This document shows, one piece after another, positions 31,975 to 46,900 of a DNA stretch of 64,000 nucleotides; within the stretch, counting starts at the first letter, position 1, and each line of letters begins with the position of its first letter. Both the position numbers and the translations under genes were made by a program. Origin of the DNA: Acanthosepion esculentum (taxonomy: Eukaryota; Mollusca; Cephalopoda; Sepiida; Sepiidae); NCBI GenBank assembly GCA_964036315.1, contig OZ038509.1:25491205-25555204 (forward strand), written 5' to 3'. The notes under the pieces are model-generated. The model had not been told where the DNA came from and did not search any database. It saw nothing but the letters and a program-made list of their open reading frames with translations.

Positions 31975-34900
31975 CCAAGGAAGGCAGTAAAGCCACTAAG
32001 TCAGAAGGGGTTACTGGGTGTGGAAGAAGTAGGAACAGAAACATTAATATGGAGCAGGAAGAGGAAAGAGTAATCAGGAGGACACTAGATAATGATTGAC
32101 ATTGCATTTCAATATTTGAAGATTAAAGCAAGGCAGTACAGCCACTAAGACATAAGGGGTTACTGGGTGGGGAAGAATTAGGAACAGAAACATTAATATG
32201 GAGCAGGAAGAGGAAAGAGTAATCAGGAGGACAGTAGATAATGACTGACATTGCATTTCAATATTTGAAGATTAAAGAAAGGCAGTACAGCCACTAAGAC
32301 ATAAGGGGTTACTGGGTGGGGAAGAATTAGGAAAAGAAATATTAATATGGAGCAAGAAGAGGAAAGAGTAATCAGGAGGACACTAGATAATGACTGACAT
32401 TGCATTTCAATATTTGAAGATTAAAGAAAGGCAGTACAGCCACTAAGACATAAGGGGTTACTGGGTGGGGAAGAATTAGGAAAAGAAACATTAATATGGA
32501 GCAGGAAGAGGAAAGAGTAATCAGGAGGACAGTAGATAATGACTGACATTGCATTTCAATATTTGAAGATTAAAGAAAGGCAGTACAGCCACTAAGACAT
32601 AAGGGGTTACTGGGTGGGGAAGAATTAGGAACAGAAACATTAATATGGAGCAGGAAGAGGAAAGAGTAATCAGGAGGAGACTAGATAATGACTGACATTG
32701 CATTTCAATATTTGAAGATTAAAGCAAGGCAGTACAGCCACTAAGACATAAGGGGTTACAGGGTGGGGAAGAATTAGGAACAGAAACATTAATATGGAGC
32801 AGGAAGAGGAAAGAGTAATCAGGAGGACACTAGATAATGACTGACATTGCATTTCAATATTTGAAGATTAAAGAAAGGCAGTACAGCCACTAAGACATAA
32901 GGGGTTACTGGGTGGGGAAGAATTAGGAAAAGAAACATTAATATGGAGCAGGAAGAGGAAAGAGTAATCAGGAGGACACTAGATAATGATTGACACTGCA
33001 TTTCAATATTTGAAGATTAAAGCAAGGCAGTACAGCCACTAAGACATAAGGGGTTACTGGGTGGGGAAGAATTAGGAACAGAAACATTAATATGGAGCAG
33101 GAAGAGGAAAGAGTAATCAGGAGGACACTAGATAATGATTGACATTGCATTTCAATATTTGAAGATTAAAGAAAGGCAGTACAGCCACTAAGACATAAGG
33201 GGTTACTGGGTGGGGAAGAATTAGGAAAAGAAACATTAATATGGAGCAGGAAGAGGAAAGAGTAATCAGGAGGACACTGGATAATGACTGACATTGCATT
33301 TCAATATTTGAAGATTAAAGAAAGGCAGTACAGCCACTAAGACATAAGGGGTTACTGGGTGGGGAAGAATTAGGAACAGAAACATTAATATGGAGCAGGA
33401 AGAGGAAAGAGTAATCAGGAGGACACTAGATAATGATTGACATTGCATTTCAATATTTGAAGATTAAAGCAAGGCAGTACAGCCACTAAGACATAAGGGG
33501 TTACTGGGTGGGGAAGAATTAGGAAAAGAAATATTAATATGGAGCAGGAAGAGGAAAGAGTAATCAGGAGGACAGGAGATAATGATTGACATTGCATTTC
33601 AATATTTGAAGATTAAAAAAAGGCAGTACAGCCACTAAGACATAAGGGGTTACAGGGTGGGGAAGAATTAGGAACAGAAACATTAATATGGAGCAGGAAG
33701 AGGAAAGAGTAATCAGGAGGACACTAGATAATGACTGACATTGCATTTCAATATTTGAAGATTAAAGAAAGGCAGTACAGCCACTAAGACATAAGGGGTT
33801 ACTGGGTGGGGAAGAATTAGGAAAAGAAACATTAATATGGAGCAGGAAGAGGAAAGAGTAATCAGGAGGACACTAGATAATGATTGACATTGCATTTCAA
33901 TATTTGAAGATTAGAGAAAGGCAGTACAGCCACTAAGACATAAGGGGTAACTGGGTGGGGAAGAATTAGGAAAAGAAACATTAATATGGAGCAAGAAGAG
34001 GAAAGAGTAATCAGGAGGACACTAGATAATGATTGACATTGCATTTCAATATTTGAAGATTAAAGCAAGGCAGTACAGCCACTAAGACATAAGGGGTTAC
34101 TGGGTGGGGAAGAATTAGGAAAAGAAACATTAATATGGAGCAGGAAGAGGAAAGAGTAATCAGGAGGACAGTAGGTAATGATTGACATTGCATTTCAATA
34201 TTTGAAGATTAAAGAAATGCAGTACAGCCACTAAGACATAAGGGGTTACTGGGTGGGGAAGAATTAGGAAAAGAAACATTAATATGGAGCAGGAAGAGGA
34301 AAGAGTAATCAGGAGGACAGGAGATAATGACTGACATTGCATTTCAATATTTGAAGATTAAAGCAAGGCAGTACAGCTACTAAGACATAAGGGGTTACTG
34401 GGTGGGGAAGAATTAGGAACAGAAACATTAATATGGAGCAGGAAGAGGAAAGAGTAATCAGGAGGACACTAGATAATGATTGACATTGCATTTCAATATT
34501 TGAAGATTAAAGCAAGGCAGTACAGCCACTAAGACATAAGGGGTTACTGGGTGGGGAAGAATTAGGAAAAGAAACATTAATATGGAGCAGGAAGAGGAAA
34601 GAGTAATCAGGAGGACACTAGATAATGACTGACATTGCATTTCAATATTTGAAGATTAAAGAAAGGCAGTACAGCCACTAAGACATAAGGGGTTACTGGG
34701 TGGGGAAGAATTAGGAAAAGAAACATTAATATGGAGCAGGAAGAGGAAAGAGTAATCAGGAGGACAGGAGATAATGACTGACATTGCATTTCAATATTTG
34801 AAGATTAAAGCAAGGCAGTACAGCTACTAAGACATAAGGGGTTACTGGGTGGGGAAGAATTAGGAACAGAAACATTAATATGGAGCAGGAAGAGGAAAGA

Positions 34901-37900
34901 GTAATCAGGAGGACACTAGATAATGATTGACATTGCATTTCAATATTTGAAGATTAAAGCAAGGCAGTACAGCCACTAAGACATAAGGGGTTACTGGGTG
35001 GGGAAGAATTAGGAAAAGAAACATTAATATGGAGCAGGAAGAGGAAAGAGTAATCAGGAGGACACTAGATAATGACTGACATTGCATTTCAATATTTGAA
35101 GATTAAAGAAAGGCAGTACAGCCACTAAGACATAAGGGGTTACTGGGTGGGGAAGAATTAGGAAAAGAAACATTAATATGGAGCAGGAAGAGGAAAGAGT
35201 AATCAGGAGGACAGGAGATAATGACTGACATTGCATTTCAATATTTGAAGATTAAAGCAAGGCAGTACAGCTACTAAGACATAAGGGGTTACTGGGTGGG
35301 GAAGAATTAGGAACAGAAACATTAATATGGAGCAGGAAGAGGTAAGAGTAATCAGGAGGACACTAGATAATGATTGACATTGCATTTCAATATTTGAAGA
35401 TTAAAGCAAGGCAGTACAGCCACTAAGACATAAGGGGTTACTGGGTGGGGAAGAATTAGGAAAAGAAACATTAATATGGAGCAGGAAGAGGAAAGAGTAA
35501 TCAGGAGGACACTAGATAATGACTGACATTGCATTTCAATATTTGAAGATTAAAGCAAGGCAGTACAGCTACTAAGACATAAGGGGTTACTGGGTGGGGA
35601 AGAATTAGGAACAGAAACATTAATATGGAGCAGGAAGAGGAAAGAGTAATCAGGAGGACACTAGATAATGATTGACATTGCATTTCAATATTTGAAGATT
35701 AAAGCAAGGCAGTACAGCCACTAAGACATAAGGGGTTACTGGGTGGGGAAGAATTAGGAAAAGAAACATTAATATGGAGCAGGAAGAGGAAAGAGTAATC
35801 AGGAGGACACTAGATAATGATTGACATTGCATTTCAATATTTGAAGATTAAAGAAAGGCAGTACAGCCACTAAGACATAAGGGGTTACTGGGTGGGGAAG
35901 AATTAGGAAAAGAAACATTAATATGGAGCAGGAAGAGGAAAGAGTAATCAGGAGGACAGTAGATAATGATTGACATTGCATTTCAATATTTGAAGATTAA
36001 AGAAAGGCAGTACAGCCACTAAGACATAAGGGGTTACTGGGTGGGGAAGAATTAGGAACAGAAACATTAATATGGAGCAGGAAGAGGAAAGAGTAATCAG
36101 GAGGACACTAGATAATGATTGACATTGCATTTCAATATTTGAAGATTAAAGCAAGGCAGTTCAGCCACTAAGACATAAGGGGTTACTGGGTGGGGAAGAA
36201 TTAGGAAAAGAAACATTAATATGGAGCAGGAAGAGGAAAGAGTAATCAGGAGGACAGGAGATAATGATTGACATTGCATTTCAATATTTGAAGATGAAAG
36301 CAAGGCAGTACAGCCACTAAGACATAAGGGGTTACTGGGTGGGGAAGAATTAGGAACAGAAACATTAATATGGAGCAGGAAGAGGAAAGAGTAATCAGGA
36401 GGACAGGAGATAATGATTGACATTGCATTTCAATATTTGAAGATTAAAGCAAGGCAGTTCAGCCACTAAGACATAAGGGGTTACTGGGTGGGGAAGAATT
36501 AGGAACAGAAACATTAATATGGAGCAGGAAGAGGAAAGAGTAATCAGGAGGACACTAGATAATGACTGACATTGCATTTCAATATTTGAAGATTAAAGCA
36601 AGGCAGTACAGCTACTAAGACATAAGGGGTTACTGGGTGGGGAAGAATTAGGAACAGAAACATTAATATGGAGCAGGAAGAGGAAAGAGTAATCAGGAGG
36701 ACACTAGATAATGATTGACATTGCATTTCAATATTTGAAGATTAAAGCAAGGCAGTACAGCCACTAAGACATAAGGGGTTACTGGGTGGGGAAGAATTAG
36801 GAAAAGAAACATTAATATGGAGCAGGAAGAGGAAAGAGTAATCAGGAGGACACTAGATAATGATTGACATTGCATTTCAATATTTGAAGATTAAAGAAAG
36901 GCAGTACAGCCACTAAGACATAAGGGGTTACTGGGTGGGGAAGAATTAGGAAAAGAAACATTAATATGGAGCAGGAAGAGGAAAGAGTAATCAGGAGGAC
37001 AGTAGATAATGATTGACATTGCATTTCAATATTTGAAGATTAAAGAAAGGCAGTACAGCCACTAAGACATAAGGGGTTACTGGGTGGGGAAGAATTAGGA
37101 ACAGAAACATTAATATGGAGCAGGAAGAGGAAAGAGTAATCAGGAGGACACTAGATAATGATTGACATTGCATTTCAATATTTGAAGATTAAAGCAAGGC
37201 AGTTCAGCCACTAAGACATAAGGGGTTACTGGGTGGGGAAGAATTAGGAAAAGAAACATTAATATGGAGCAGGAAGAGGAAAGAGTAATCAGGAGGACAG
37301 GAGATAATGATTGACATTGCATTTCAATATTTGAAGATGAAAGCAAGGCAGTACAGCCACTAAGACATAAGGGGTTACTGGGTGGGGAAGAATTAGGAAC
37401 AGAAACATTAATATGGAGCAGGAAGAGGAAAGAGTAATCAGGAGGACAGGAGATAATGATTGACATTGCATTTCAATATTTGAAGATTAAAGCAAGGCAG
37501 TTCAGCCACTAAGACATAAGGGGTTACTGGGTGGGGAAGAATTAGGAACAGAAACATTAATATGGAGCAGGAAGAGGAAAGAGTAATCAGGAGGACAGGA
37601 GATAATGATTGACATTGCATTTCAATATTTGAAGATGAAAGCAAGGCAGTACAGCCACTAAGACATAAGGGGTTACTGGGTGGGGAAGAATTAGGAACAG
37701 AAACATTAATATGGAGCAGGAAGAGGAAAGAGTAATCAGGAGGACAGGAGATAATGATTGACATTGCATTTCAATATTTGAAGATTAAAGCAAGGCAGTT
37801 CAGCCACTAAGACATAAGGGGTTACTGGGTGGGGAAGAATTAGTAACAGAAACATTAATATGGAGCAGGAAGAGGAAAGAGTAATCAGGAGGACAGGAGA

Positions 37901-40900
37901 TAATGATTGACATTGCATTTCAATATTTGAAGATTAAAGCAAGGCAGTTCAGCCACTAAGACATAAGGGGTTACTGGGTGGGGAAGAATTAGGAACAGAA
38001 ACATTAATATGGAGCAGGAAGAGGAAAGAGTAATCAGGAGGACAGGAGATAATGATTGACATTGCATTTCAATATTTGAAGATGAAAGCAAGGCAGTACA
38101 GCCACTAAGACATAAGGGGTTACTGGGTGGGGAAGAATTAGGAACAGAAACATTAATATGGAGCAGGAAGAGGAAAGAGTAATCAGGAGGACAGGAGATA
38201 ATGACTGACATTGCATTTAAATATTTGAAGATGAAAGCAAGGCAGTACAGCCACTAAGACATAAGGGGTTACTGGGTGGGGAAGAATTAGGAACAGAAAC
38301 ATTAATATGGAGCAGGAAGAGGAAAGAGTAATCAGGAGGACAGGAGATAATGATTGACATTGCATTTCAATATTTGAAGATTAAAGCAAGGCAGTTCAGC
38401 CACTAAGACATAAGGGGTTACTGGGTGGGGAAGAATTAGGAACAGAAACATTAATATGGAGCAGGAAGAGGAAAGAGTAATCAGGAGGACAGGAGATAAT
38501 GATTGACATTGCATTTCAATATTTGAAGATGAATGCAAGGCAGTACAGCCACTAAGACATAAGGGGTTACTGGGTGGGGAAGAATTAGGAACAGAAACAT
38601 TAATATGGAGCAGGAAGAGGAAAGAGTAATCAGGAGGACAGGAGATAATGATTGACATTGCATTTCAATATTTGAAGATTAAAGCAAGGCAGTTCAGCCA
38701 CTAAGACATAAGGGGTTACTGGGTGGGGAAGAATTAGTAACAGAAACATTAATATGGAGCAGGAAGAGGAAAGAGTAATCAGGAGGACAGGAGATAATGA
38801 TTGACATTGCATTTCAATATTTGAAGATTAAAGCAAGGCAGTTCAGCCACTAAGACATAAGGGGTTACTGGGTGGGGAAGAATTAGGAACAGAAACATTA
38901 ATATGGAGCAGGAAGAGGAAAGAGTAATCAGGAGGACAGGAGATAATGACTGACATTGCATTTAAATATTTGAAGATGAAAGCAAGGCAGTACAGCCACT
39001 AAGACATAAGGGGTTACTGGGGGGGGGGGAAGAATTAGGAAAAGAAACATTAATATGGAGCAGGAAGTGGAAAGAGTAATCAGGAGGACAGTAGATAATG
39101 ATTGACATTGCATTTCAATATTTGAAGATTAAAGCAAGGCAGTTCAGCCACTAAGACATAAGGGGTTACTGGGTGGGGAAGAATTAGGAACAGAAACATT
39201 AATATGGAGCAGGAAGAGGAAAGAGTAATCAGGAGGACAGGAGATAATGATTGACATTGCATTTCAATATTTGAAGATGAAAGCAAGGCAGTACAGCCAC
39301 TAAGACATAAGGGGTTACTGGGTGGGGAAGAATTAGGAACAGAAACATTAATATGGAGCAGGAAGAGGAAAGAGTAATCAGGAGGACAGGAGATAATGAC
39401 TGACATTGCATTTCAATATTTGAAGATTAAAGCAAGGCAGTTCAGCCACTAAGACATAAGGGGTTACTGGGTGGGGAAGAATTAGGAACAGAAACATTAA
39501 TATGGAGCAGGAAGAGGAAAGAGTAATCAGGAGGACAGGAGATAATGATTGACATTGCATTTCAATATTTGAAGATTAAAGCAAGGCAGTTCAGCCACTA
39601 AGACATAAGGGGTTACTGGGTGGGGAAGAATTAGGAACAGAAACATTAATATGGAGCAGGAAGAGGAAAGAGTAATCAGGAGGACACTAGATAATGATTG
39701 ACATTGCATTTCAATGTTTGAAGATTAACGCAAGGCAGTACAGCCACTAAGACATAAGGGGTTACTGGGTGGGGAAGAATTAGGAACAGAAACATTAATA
39801 TGGAGCAGGAAGAGGAAAGAGTAATCAGGAGGACACTAGATAATGATTGACATTGCATTTCAATATTTGAAGATGAAAGCAAGGCAGTACAGCCACTAAG
39901 ACATAAGGGGTTACTGGGTGGGGAAGAATTAGGAACAGAAACATTAATATGGAGCAGGAAGAGGAAAGAGTAATCAGGAGGACAGGAGATAATGATTGAC
40001 ATTGCATTTCAATATTTGAAGATTAAAGCAAGGCAGTTCAGCCACTAAGACATAAGGGGTTACTGGGTGGGGAAGAATTAGGAACAGAAACATTAATATG
40101 GAGCAGGAAGAGGAAAGAGTAATCAGGAGGACACTAGATAATGATTGACATTGCATTTCAATGTTTGAAGATTAACGCAAGGCAGTACAGCCACTAAGAC
40201 ATAAGGGGTTACTGGGTGGGGAAGAATTAGGAACAGAAACATTAATATGGAGCAGGAAGAGGAAAGAGTAATCAGGAGGACACTAGATAATGATTGACAT
40301 TGCATTTCAATATTTGAAGATGAAAGCAAGGCAGTATAGCCACTAAGACATAAGGGGTTACTGGGTGGGGAAGAATTAGGAACAGAAACATTAATATGGA
40401 GCAGGAAGAGGAAAGAGTAATCAGGAGGACAGGAGATAATGATTGACATTGCATTTCAATATTTGAAGATTAAAGCAAGGCAGTTCAGCCACTAAGGCAT
40501 AAGGGGTTACTGGGTGGGGAAGAATTAGGAACAGAAACATTAATATGGAGCAGGAAGAGGAAAGAGTAATCAGGAGGACAGGAGATAATGATTGACATTG
40601 CATTTCAATATTTGAAGATTAAAGCAAGGCAGTACAGCGACTAAGACATAAGGGGTTACTAGGTGGGGAAGAATTAGGAAAAGAAACATTAATATGGAGC
40701 AGGAAGAGGAAAGAGTAATCAGGAGGACAGTAGATAATGACTGACATTGCATTTCAATATTTGAAGATTAAAACAAGGCAGTACAGCCACTAAGACATAA
40801 GGGGTTACTAGGTGGGGAAGAATTAGGAAAAGAAACATTAATATGGAGCAGGAAGAGGAAAGAGTAATCAGGAGGACACTAGATAATGATTGACATTGCA

Positions 40901-43900
40901 TTTCAATGTTTGAATATTAAAGCAAGGCAGTACAGCCACTAAGACATAAGTTGTCACTGGGTGGGGAAGAATTAGGAAAAGTAACATTAATATGGAGCAG
41001 GAAGAGGAAAGAATAATCAGGAGGACAGGAGATAATGATTGACATTGCATTTCAATGTTTGAATATTAAAGCAAGGCAGTACAGCCACTAAGACATAAGG
41101 GGTTACTGGGTGGGGAAGAATTAGGAAAAGAAACATTAATATGGAGCAGGAAGAGGAAAGAGTAATCAGGAGGACAGTAGATAATGACTGACATTGCATT
41201 TCAATATTTGAAGATTAAAGCAAGGCAGTACAGCGACTAAGACATAAGGGGTTACTAGGTGGGGAAGAATTAGGAAAAGAAACATTAATATGGAGCAGGA
41301 AGAGGAAAGAGTAATCAGGAGGACAGGAGATAATGATTGACATTGCATTTCAATGTTTGAAGATTAAAGCAAGGCAGTACAGCCACTAAGACATAAGTGG
41401 TTACTGGGTGGGGAAGAATTAGGAAAAGAAACATTAATATGGAGCAGGAAGAGGAAAGAGTAATCAGGAGGACAGTAGATAATGATTGACATTGCATTTC
41501 AATATTTGAAGATTAAAGCAAGGCAGTACAGCCACTAAGACATAAGTTGTTACTGGGTGGGGAAGAATTAGGAAAAGAAACATTAATATGGAGCAGGAAG
41601 AGGAAAGAGTAATCAGGAGGACACTAGATAATGATTGACATTGCATTTCAATATTTGAAGATGAAAGCAAGGCAGTACAGCCACTAAGACATAAGGGGTT
41701 ACTGGGTGGGGAAGAATTAGGAACAGAAACATTAATATCGAGCAGGAAGAGGAAAGAGTAATCAGGAGGACAGTAGATAATGACTGACATTGCATTTCAA
41801 TATTTGAAGATGAAAGCAAGGCAGTTCAGCCACTAAGACATAAGGGGTTACTGGGTGGGGAAGAATTAGGAACAGAAACATTAATATGGAGCAGGAAGAG
41901 GAAAGAGTAATCAGGAGGACAGTAGATAATGACTGACATTGCATTTCAATATTTGAAGATGAAAGCAAGGCAGTTCAGCCACTAAGACATAAGGGGTTAC
42001 TGGGTGGGGAAGAATTAGGAACAGAAACATTAATATGGAGCAGGAAGAGGAAAGAGTAATCAGGAGGACAGTAGATAATGACTGACATTGCATTTCAATA
42101 TTTGAAGATGAAAGCAAGGCAGTACAGCCACTAAGACATAAGGGGTTACTGGGTGGGGAAGAATTAGGAACAGAAACATTAATATGGAGTAGGAAGAGGA
42201 AAGAGTAATCAGGAGGACAGGAGATAATGATTGACATTGCATTTCAATATTTGAAGATTAAAGCAAGGCAGTTCAGCCACTAAGACATAAGGGGTTACTG
42301 GGTGGGGAAGAATTAGTAACAGAAACATTAATATGGAGCAGGAAGAGGAAAGAGTAATCAGGAGAACAGGAGATAATGATTGACATTGCATTTCAATATT
42401 TGAAGATTAAAGCAAGGCAGTTCAGCCACTAAGACATAAGGGGTTACTGGGTGGGGAAGAATTAGGAACAGAAACATTAATATGGAGCAGGAAGAGGAAA
42501 GAATAATCAGGAGGACAGGAGATAATGATTGACATTGCATTTCAATGTTTGAATATTAAAGCAAGGCAGTACAGCCACTAAGACATAAGGGGTTACTGGG
42601 TGGGGAAGAATTAGGAAAAGAAACATTAATATGGAGCAGGAAGAGGAAAGAGTAATCAGGAGGACAGTAGATAATGACTGACATTGCATTTCAATATTTG
42701 AAGATTAAAGCAAGGCAGTACAGCGACTAAGACATAAGGGGTTACTAGGTGGGGAAGAATTAGGAAAAGAAACATTAATATGGAGCAGGAAGAGGAAAGA
42801 GTAATCAGGAGGACAGGAGATAATGATTGACATTGCATTTCAATGTTTGAAGATTAAAGCAAGGCAGTACAGCCACTAAGACATAAGTGGTTACTGGGTG
42901 GGGAAGAATTAGGAAAAGAAACATTAATATGGAGCAGGAAGAGGAAAGAGTAATCAGGAGGACAGTAGATAATGATTGACATTGCATTTCAATATTTGAA
43001 GATTAAAGCAAGGCAGTACAGCCACTAAGACATAAGTTGTTACTGGGTGGGGAAGAATTAGGAAAAGAAACATTAATATGGAGCAGGAAGAGGAAAGAGT
43101 AATCAGGAGGACACTAGATAATGATTGACATTGCATTTCAATATTTGAAGATGAAAGCAAGGCAGTACAGCCACTAAGACATAAGGGGTTACTGGGTGGG
43201 GAAGAATTAGGAAAAGAAACATTAATATGGAGCAGGAAGAGGAAAGAGTAATCAGGAGGACAGTAGATAATGATTGACATTGCATTTCAATATTTGAAGA
43301 TTAAAGCAAGGCAGTACAGCCACTAAGACATAAGGGGTTACTGGGTGGGGAAGAATTAGGAAAAGAAACATTAATATGGAGCAGGAAGAGGAGAGAGTAA
43401 TCAGGAGGACAGTAGATAATGACTGACATTGCATTTAAATATTTGAAGATTAAAGCAAGGCAGTACAGCCACTAAGACATAAGGGGTTACTGGGTGGGTA
43501 AGAATTAGGAAAAGAAACATTAATATGGAGCAGGAAGATGAGAGAGTAATCAGGAGGACAGTAGATAATGACTGACATTGCATTTAAATATTTGAAGATG
43601 AAAGCAAGGCAGTACAGCCACTAAGACATAAGGGGTTACTGGGTGGGGAAGAATTAGGAAAAGAAACATTAATATGGAGCAGGAAGATGAGAGAGTAATC
43701 AGGAGGACAGTAGATAATGACTGACATTGCATTTAAATATTTGAAGATTAAAGCAAGGCAGTACAGCCACTAAGACATAAGGGGTTACTGGGTGGGGAAG
43801 AATTAGGAAAAGAAACATTAATATGGAGCAGGAAGATGAGAGAGTAATCAGGAGGACAGTAGATAATGACTGACATTGCATTTAAATATTTGAAGATTAA

Positions 43901-46900
43901 AGCAAGGCAGTACAGCCACTAAGACATAAGGGGTTACTGGGTGGGGAAGAATTAGGAAAAGAAACATTAATATGGAGCAGGAAGAGGAAAGAGTAATCAG
44001 GAGGACAGTAGATAATGACTGACATTGCATTTAAATATTTGAAGATGAAAGCAAGGCAGTTCAGCCACTAAGACATAAGGGGTTACTGGGGGGAGAAGAA
44101 TTAGGAAAAGAAACATTAATATGGAGCAGGAAGAGGAAAGAGTAATCAGGAGAAGAGTAGATAATGATTGACATTGCATTTAAATATTTGAAGATTAAAG
44201 CAAGGCAGTTCAGCCACTAAGACATAAGGGGTTACTGGGTGGGGAAGAATTAGGAAAATAAACATTAATATGGAGCAGGAAGAGGAAAGAGTAATCAGGA
44301 GGACAGTAGATAATGACTGACATTGCATTTAAATATTTGAAGATGAAAGCAAGGCAGTTCAGCCACTAAGACATAAGGGGTTACTGGGGGGGGGGAAGAA
44401 TTAGGAAAAGAAACATTAATATGGAGCAGGAAGATGAGAGAGTAATCAGGAGGACAGTAGATAATGACTGACATTGCATTTCAATATTTGAAGATTAAAG
44501 CAAGGCAGTACAGCCACTAAGACATAAGGGGTTACTGGGTGTGGAAGAATTAGGAAAAGAAACATTAATATGGAGTAGGAAGATGAGAGAGTAATCAGGA
44601 GGACAGTAGATAATGACTGACATTGCATTTAAATATTTGAAGATTAAAGCAAGGCAGTACAGCCACTAAGACATAAGGGGTTACTGGGTGGGGAAGAATT
44701 AGGAAAAGAAACATTAATATGGAGCAGGAAGATGAGAGAGTAATCAGGAGGACAGTAGATAATGACTGACATTGCATTTAAATATTTGAAGATGAAAGCA
44801 AGGCAGTACAGCCACTAAGACATAAGGGGTTACTGGGTGGGGAAGAATTAGGAAAAGAAACATTAACATGGAGCAGGAAGATGAGAGAGTAATCAGGAGG
44901 ACAGGAGATAATGACTGACATTGCATTTCAATATTTGAAGATGAAAGCAAGGCAGTTCAGCCACTAAGACATAAGGGGTTACTGGGTGGGGAAGAATTAG
45001 GAAAAGAAACATTAATATGGAGCAGGAAGAGGAAAGAGTAATCAGGAGGACAGTAGATAATGACTGACATTGCATTTAAATATTTGAAGATGAAAGCAAG
45101 GCAGTACAGCCACTAAGACATAAGGGGTTACTGGGTGGGGAAGAATTAGGAAAAGAAACATTAATATGGAGCAGGAAGAGGAGAGAGTAATCAGGAGGAC
45201 AGTAGATAATGACTGACATTGCGTTTAAATATTTGAAGATTAAAGCAAGGCAGTACAGCCACTAAGACATAAGGGGTTACTGGGTGGGGAAGAATTAGGA
45301 AAAGAAACATTAATATGGAGCAGGAAGAGGAAAGAGTAATCAGGAGGACAGTAGATAATGACTGACATTGCATTTAAATATTTGAAGATGAAAGCAAGGC
45401 AGTACAGCCACTAAGACATAAGGGGTTACTGGGTGGGGAAGAATTAGGAAAAGAAACATTAATATGGAGCAGGAAGAGGAAAGAGTAATCAGGAGGACAG
45501 GAGATAATGACTGACATTGCATTTCAATATTTGAAGATGAAAGCAAGGCAGTTCAGCCACTAAGACATAAGGGGTTACTGGGTGGGGAAGAATTAGGAAA
45601 AGAAACATTAATATTGAGCAGGAAGAGGAAAGAGTAATCAGGAGAAGAGTAGATAATGATTGACATTGCATTTCAATATTTGAAGATTAATGCAAGGCAG
45701 TTCAGCCACTAAGACATTAGGGGTTACTGGGTGGGGAAGAATTAGGAAAAGAAACATTAATATGGAGCAGGAAGAGGAAAGAGTAATCAGGAGGACAGTA
45801 GATAATGACTGACATTGCATTTCAATATTAGAAGATTAAAGCAAGGCAGTACAGCCACTAAGACATAAGGGGTTACTGGGTGGGGAAGAATTAGGAAAAG
45901 AAACATTAATATGGAGCAGGAAGAGGAAAGAGTAATCAGGAGGACAGTAGATAATGACTGACATTGCATTTAAATATTTGAAGATGAAAGCAAGGCAGTA
46001 CAGCCACTAAGACATAAGGGGTTACTGGGTCGGGAAGAATTAGGAAAAGAAACATTAATATGGAGCAGGAAGAGGAAAGAGTAATCAGGAGGACAGTAGA
46101 TAATGACTGACATTGCATTTCAATATTAGAAGATTAAAGCAAGGCAGTACAGCCACTAAGACATAAGGGGTTACTGGGTGGGGAAGAATTAGGAGCAGAA
46201 ACATTAATATGGAGCAGGAAGAGGAAAGAGTAATCAGGAGGACAGTAGATAATGACTGACATTGCATTTAAATATTTGAAGATGAAAGCAAGGCAGTTCA
46301 GCCACTAAGACATAAGGGGTTACTGGGGGGGGGAAGAATTAGGAAAAGAAACATTAATATGGAGCAGGAAGATGAGAGAGTAATCAGGAGGACAGTAGAT
46401 AATGACTGACATTGCATTTCAATATTTGAAGATTAAAGCAAGGCAGTACAGCCACTAAGACATAAGGGGTTACTGGGTGTGGAAGAATTAGGAAAAGAAA
46501 CATTAATATGGAGTAGGAAGATGAGAGAGTAATCAGGAGGACAGTAGATAATGACTGACATTGCATTTAAATATTTGAAGATTAAAGCAAGGCAGTACAG
46601 CCACTAAGACATAAGGGGTTACTGGGTGGGGAAGAATTAGGAAAAGAAACATTAATATGGAGCAGGAAGATGAGAGAGTAATCAGGAGGACAGTAGATAA
46701 TGACTGACATTGCATTTAAATATTTGAAGATGAAAGCAAGGCAGTACAGCCACTAAGACATAAGGGGTTACTGGGTGGGGAAGAATTAGGAAAAGAAACA
46801 TTAACATGGAGCAGGAAGATGAGAGAGTAATCAGGAGGACAGGAGATAATGACTGACATTGCATTTCAATATTTGAAGATGAAAGCAAGGCAGTTCAGCC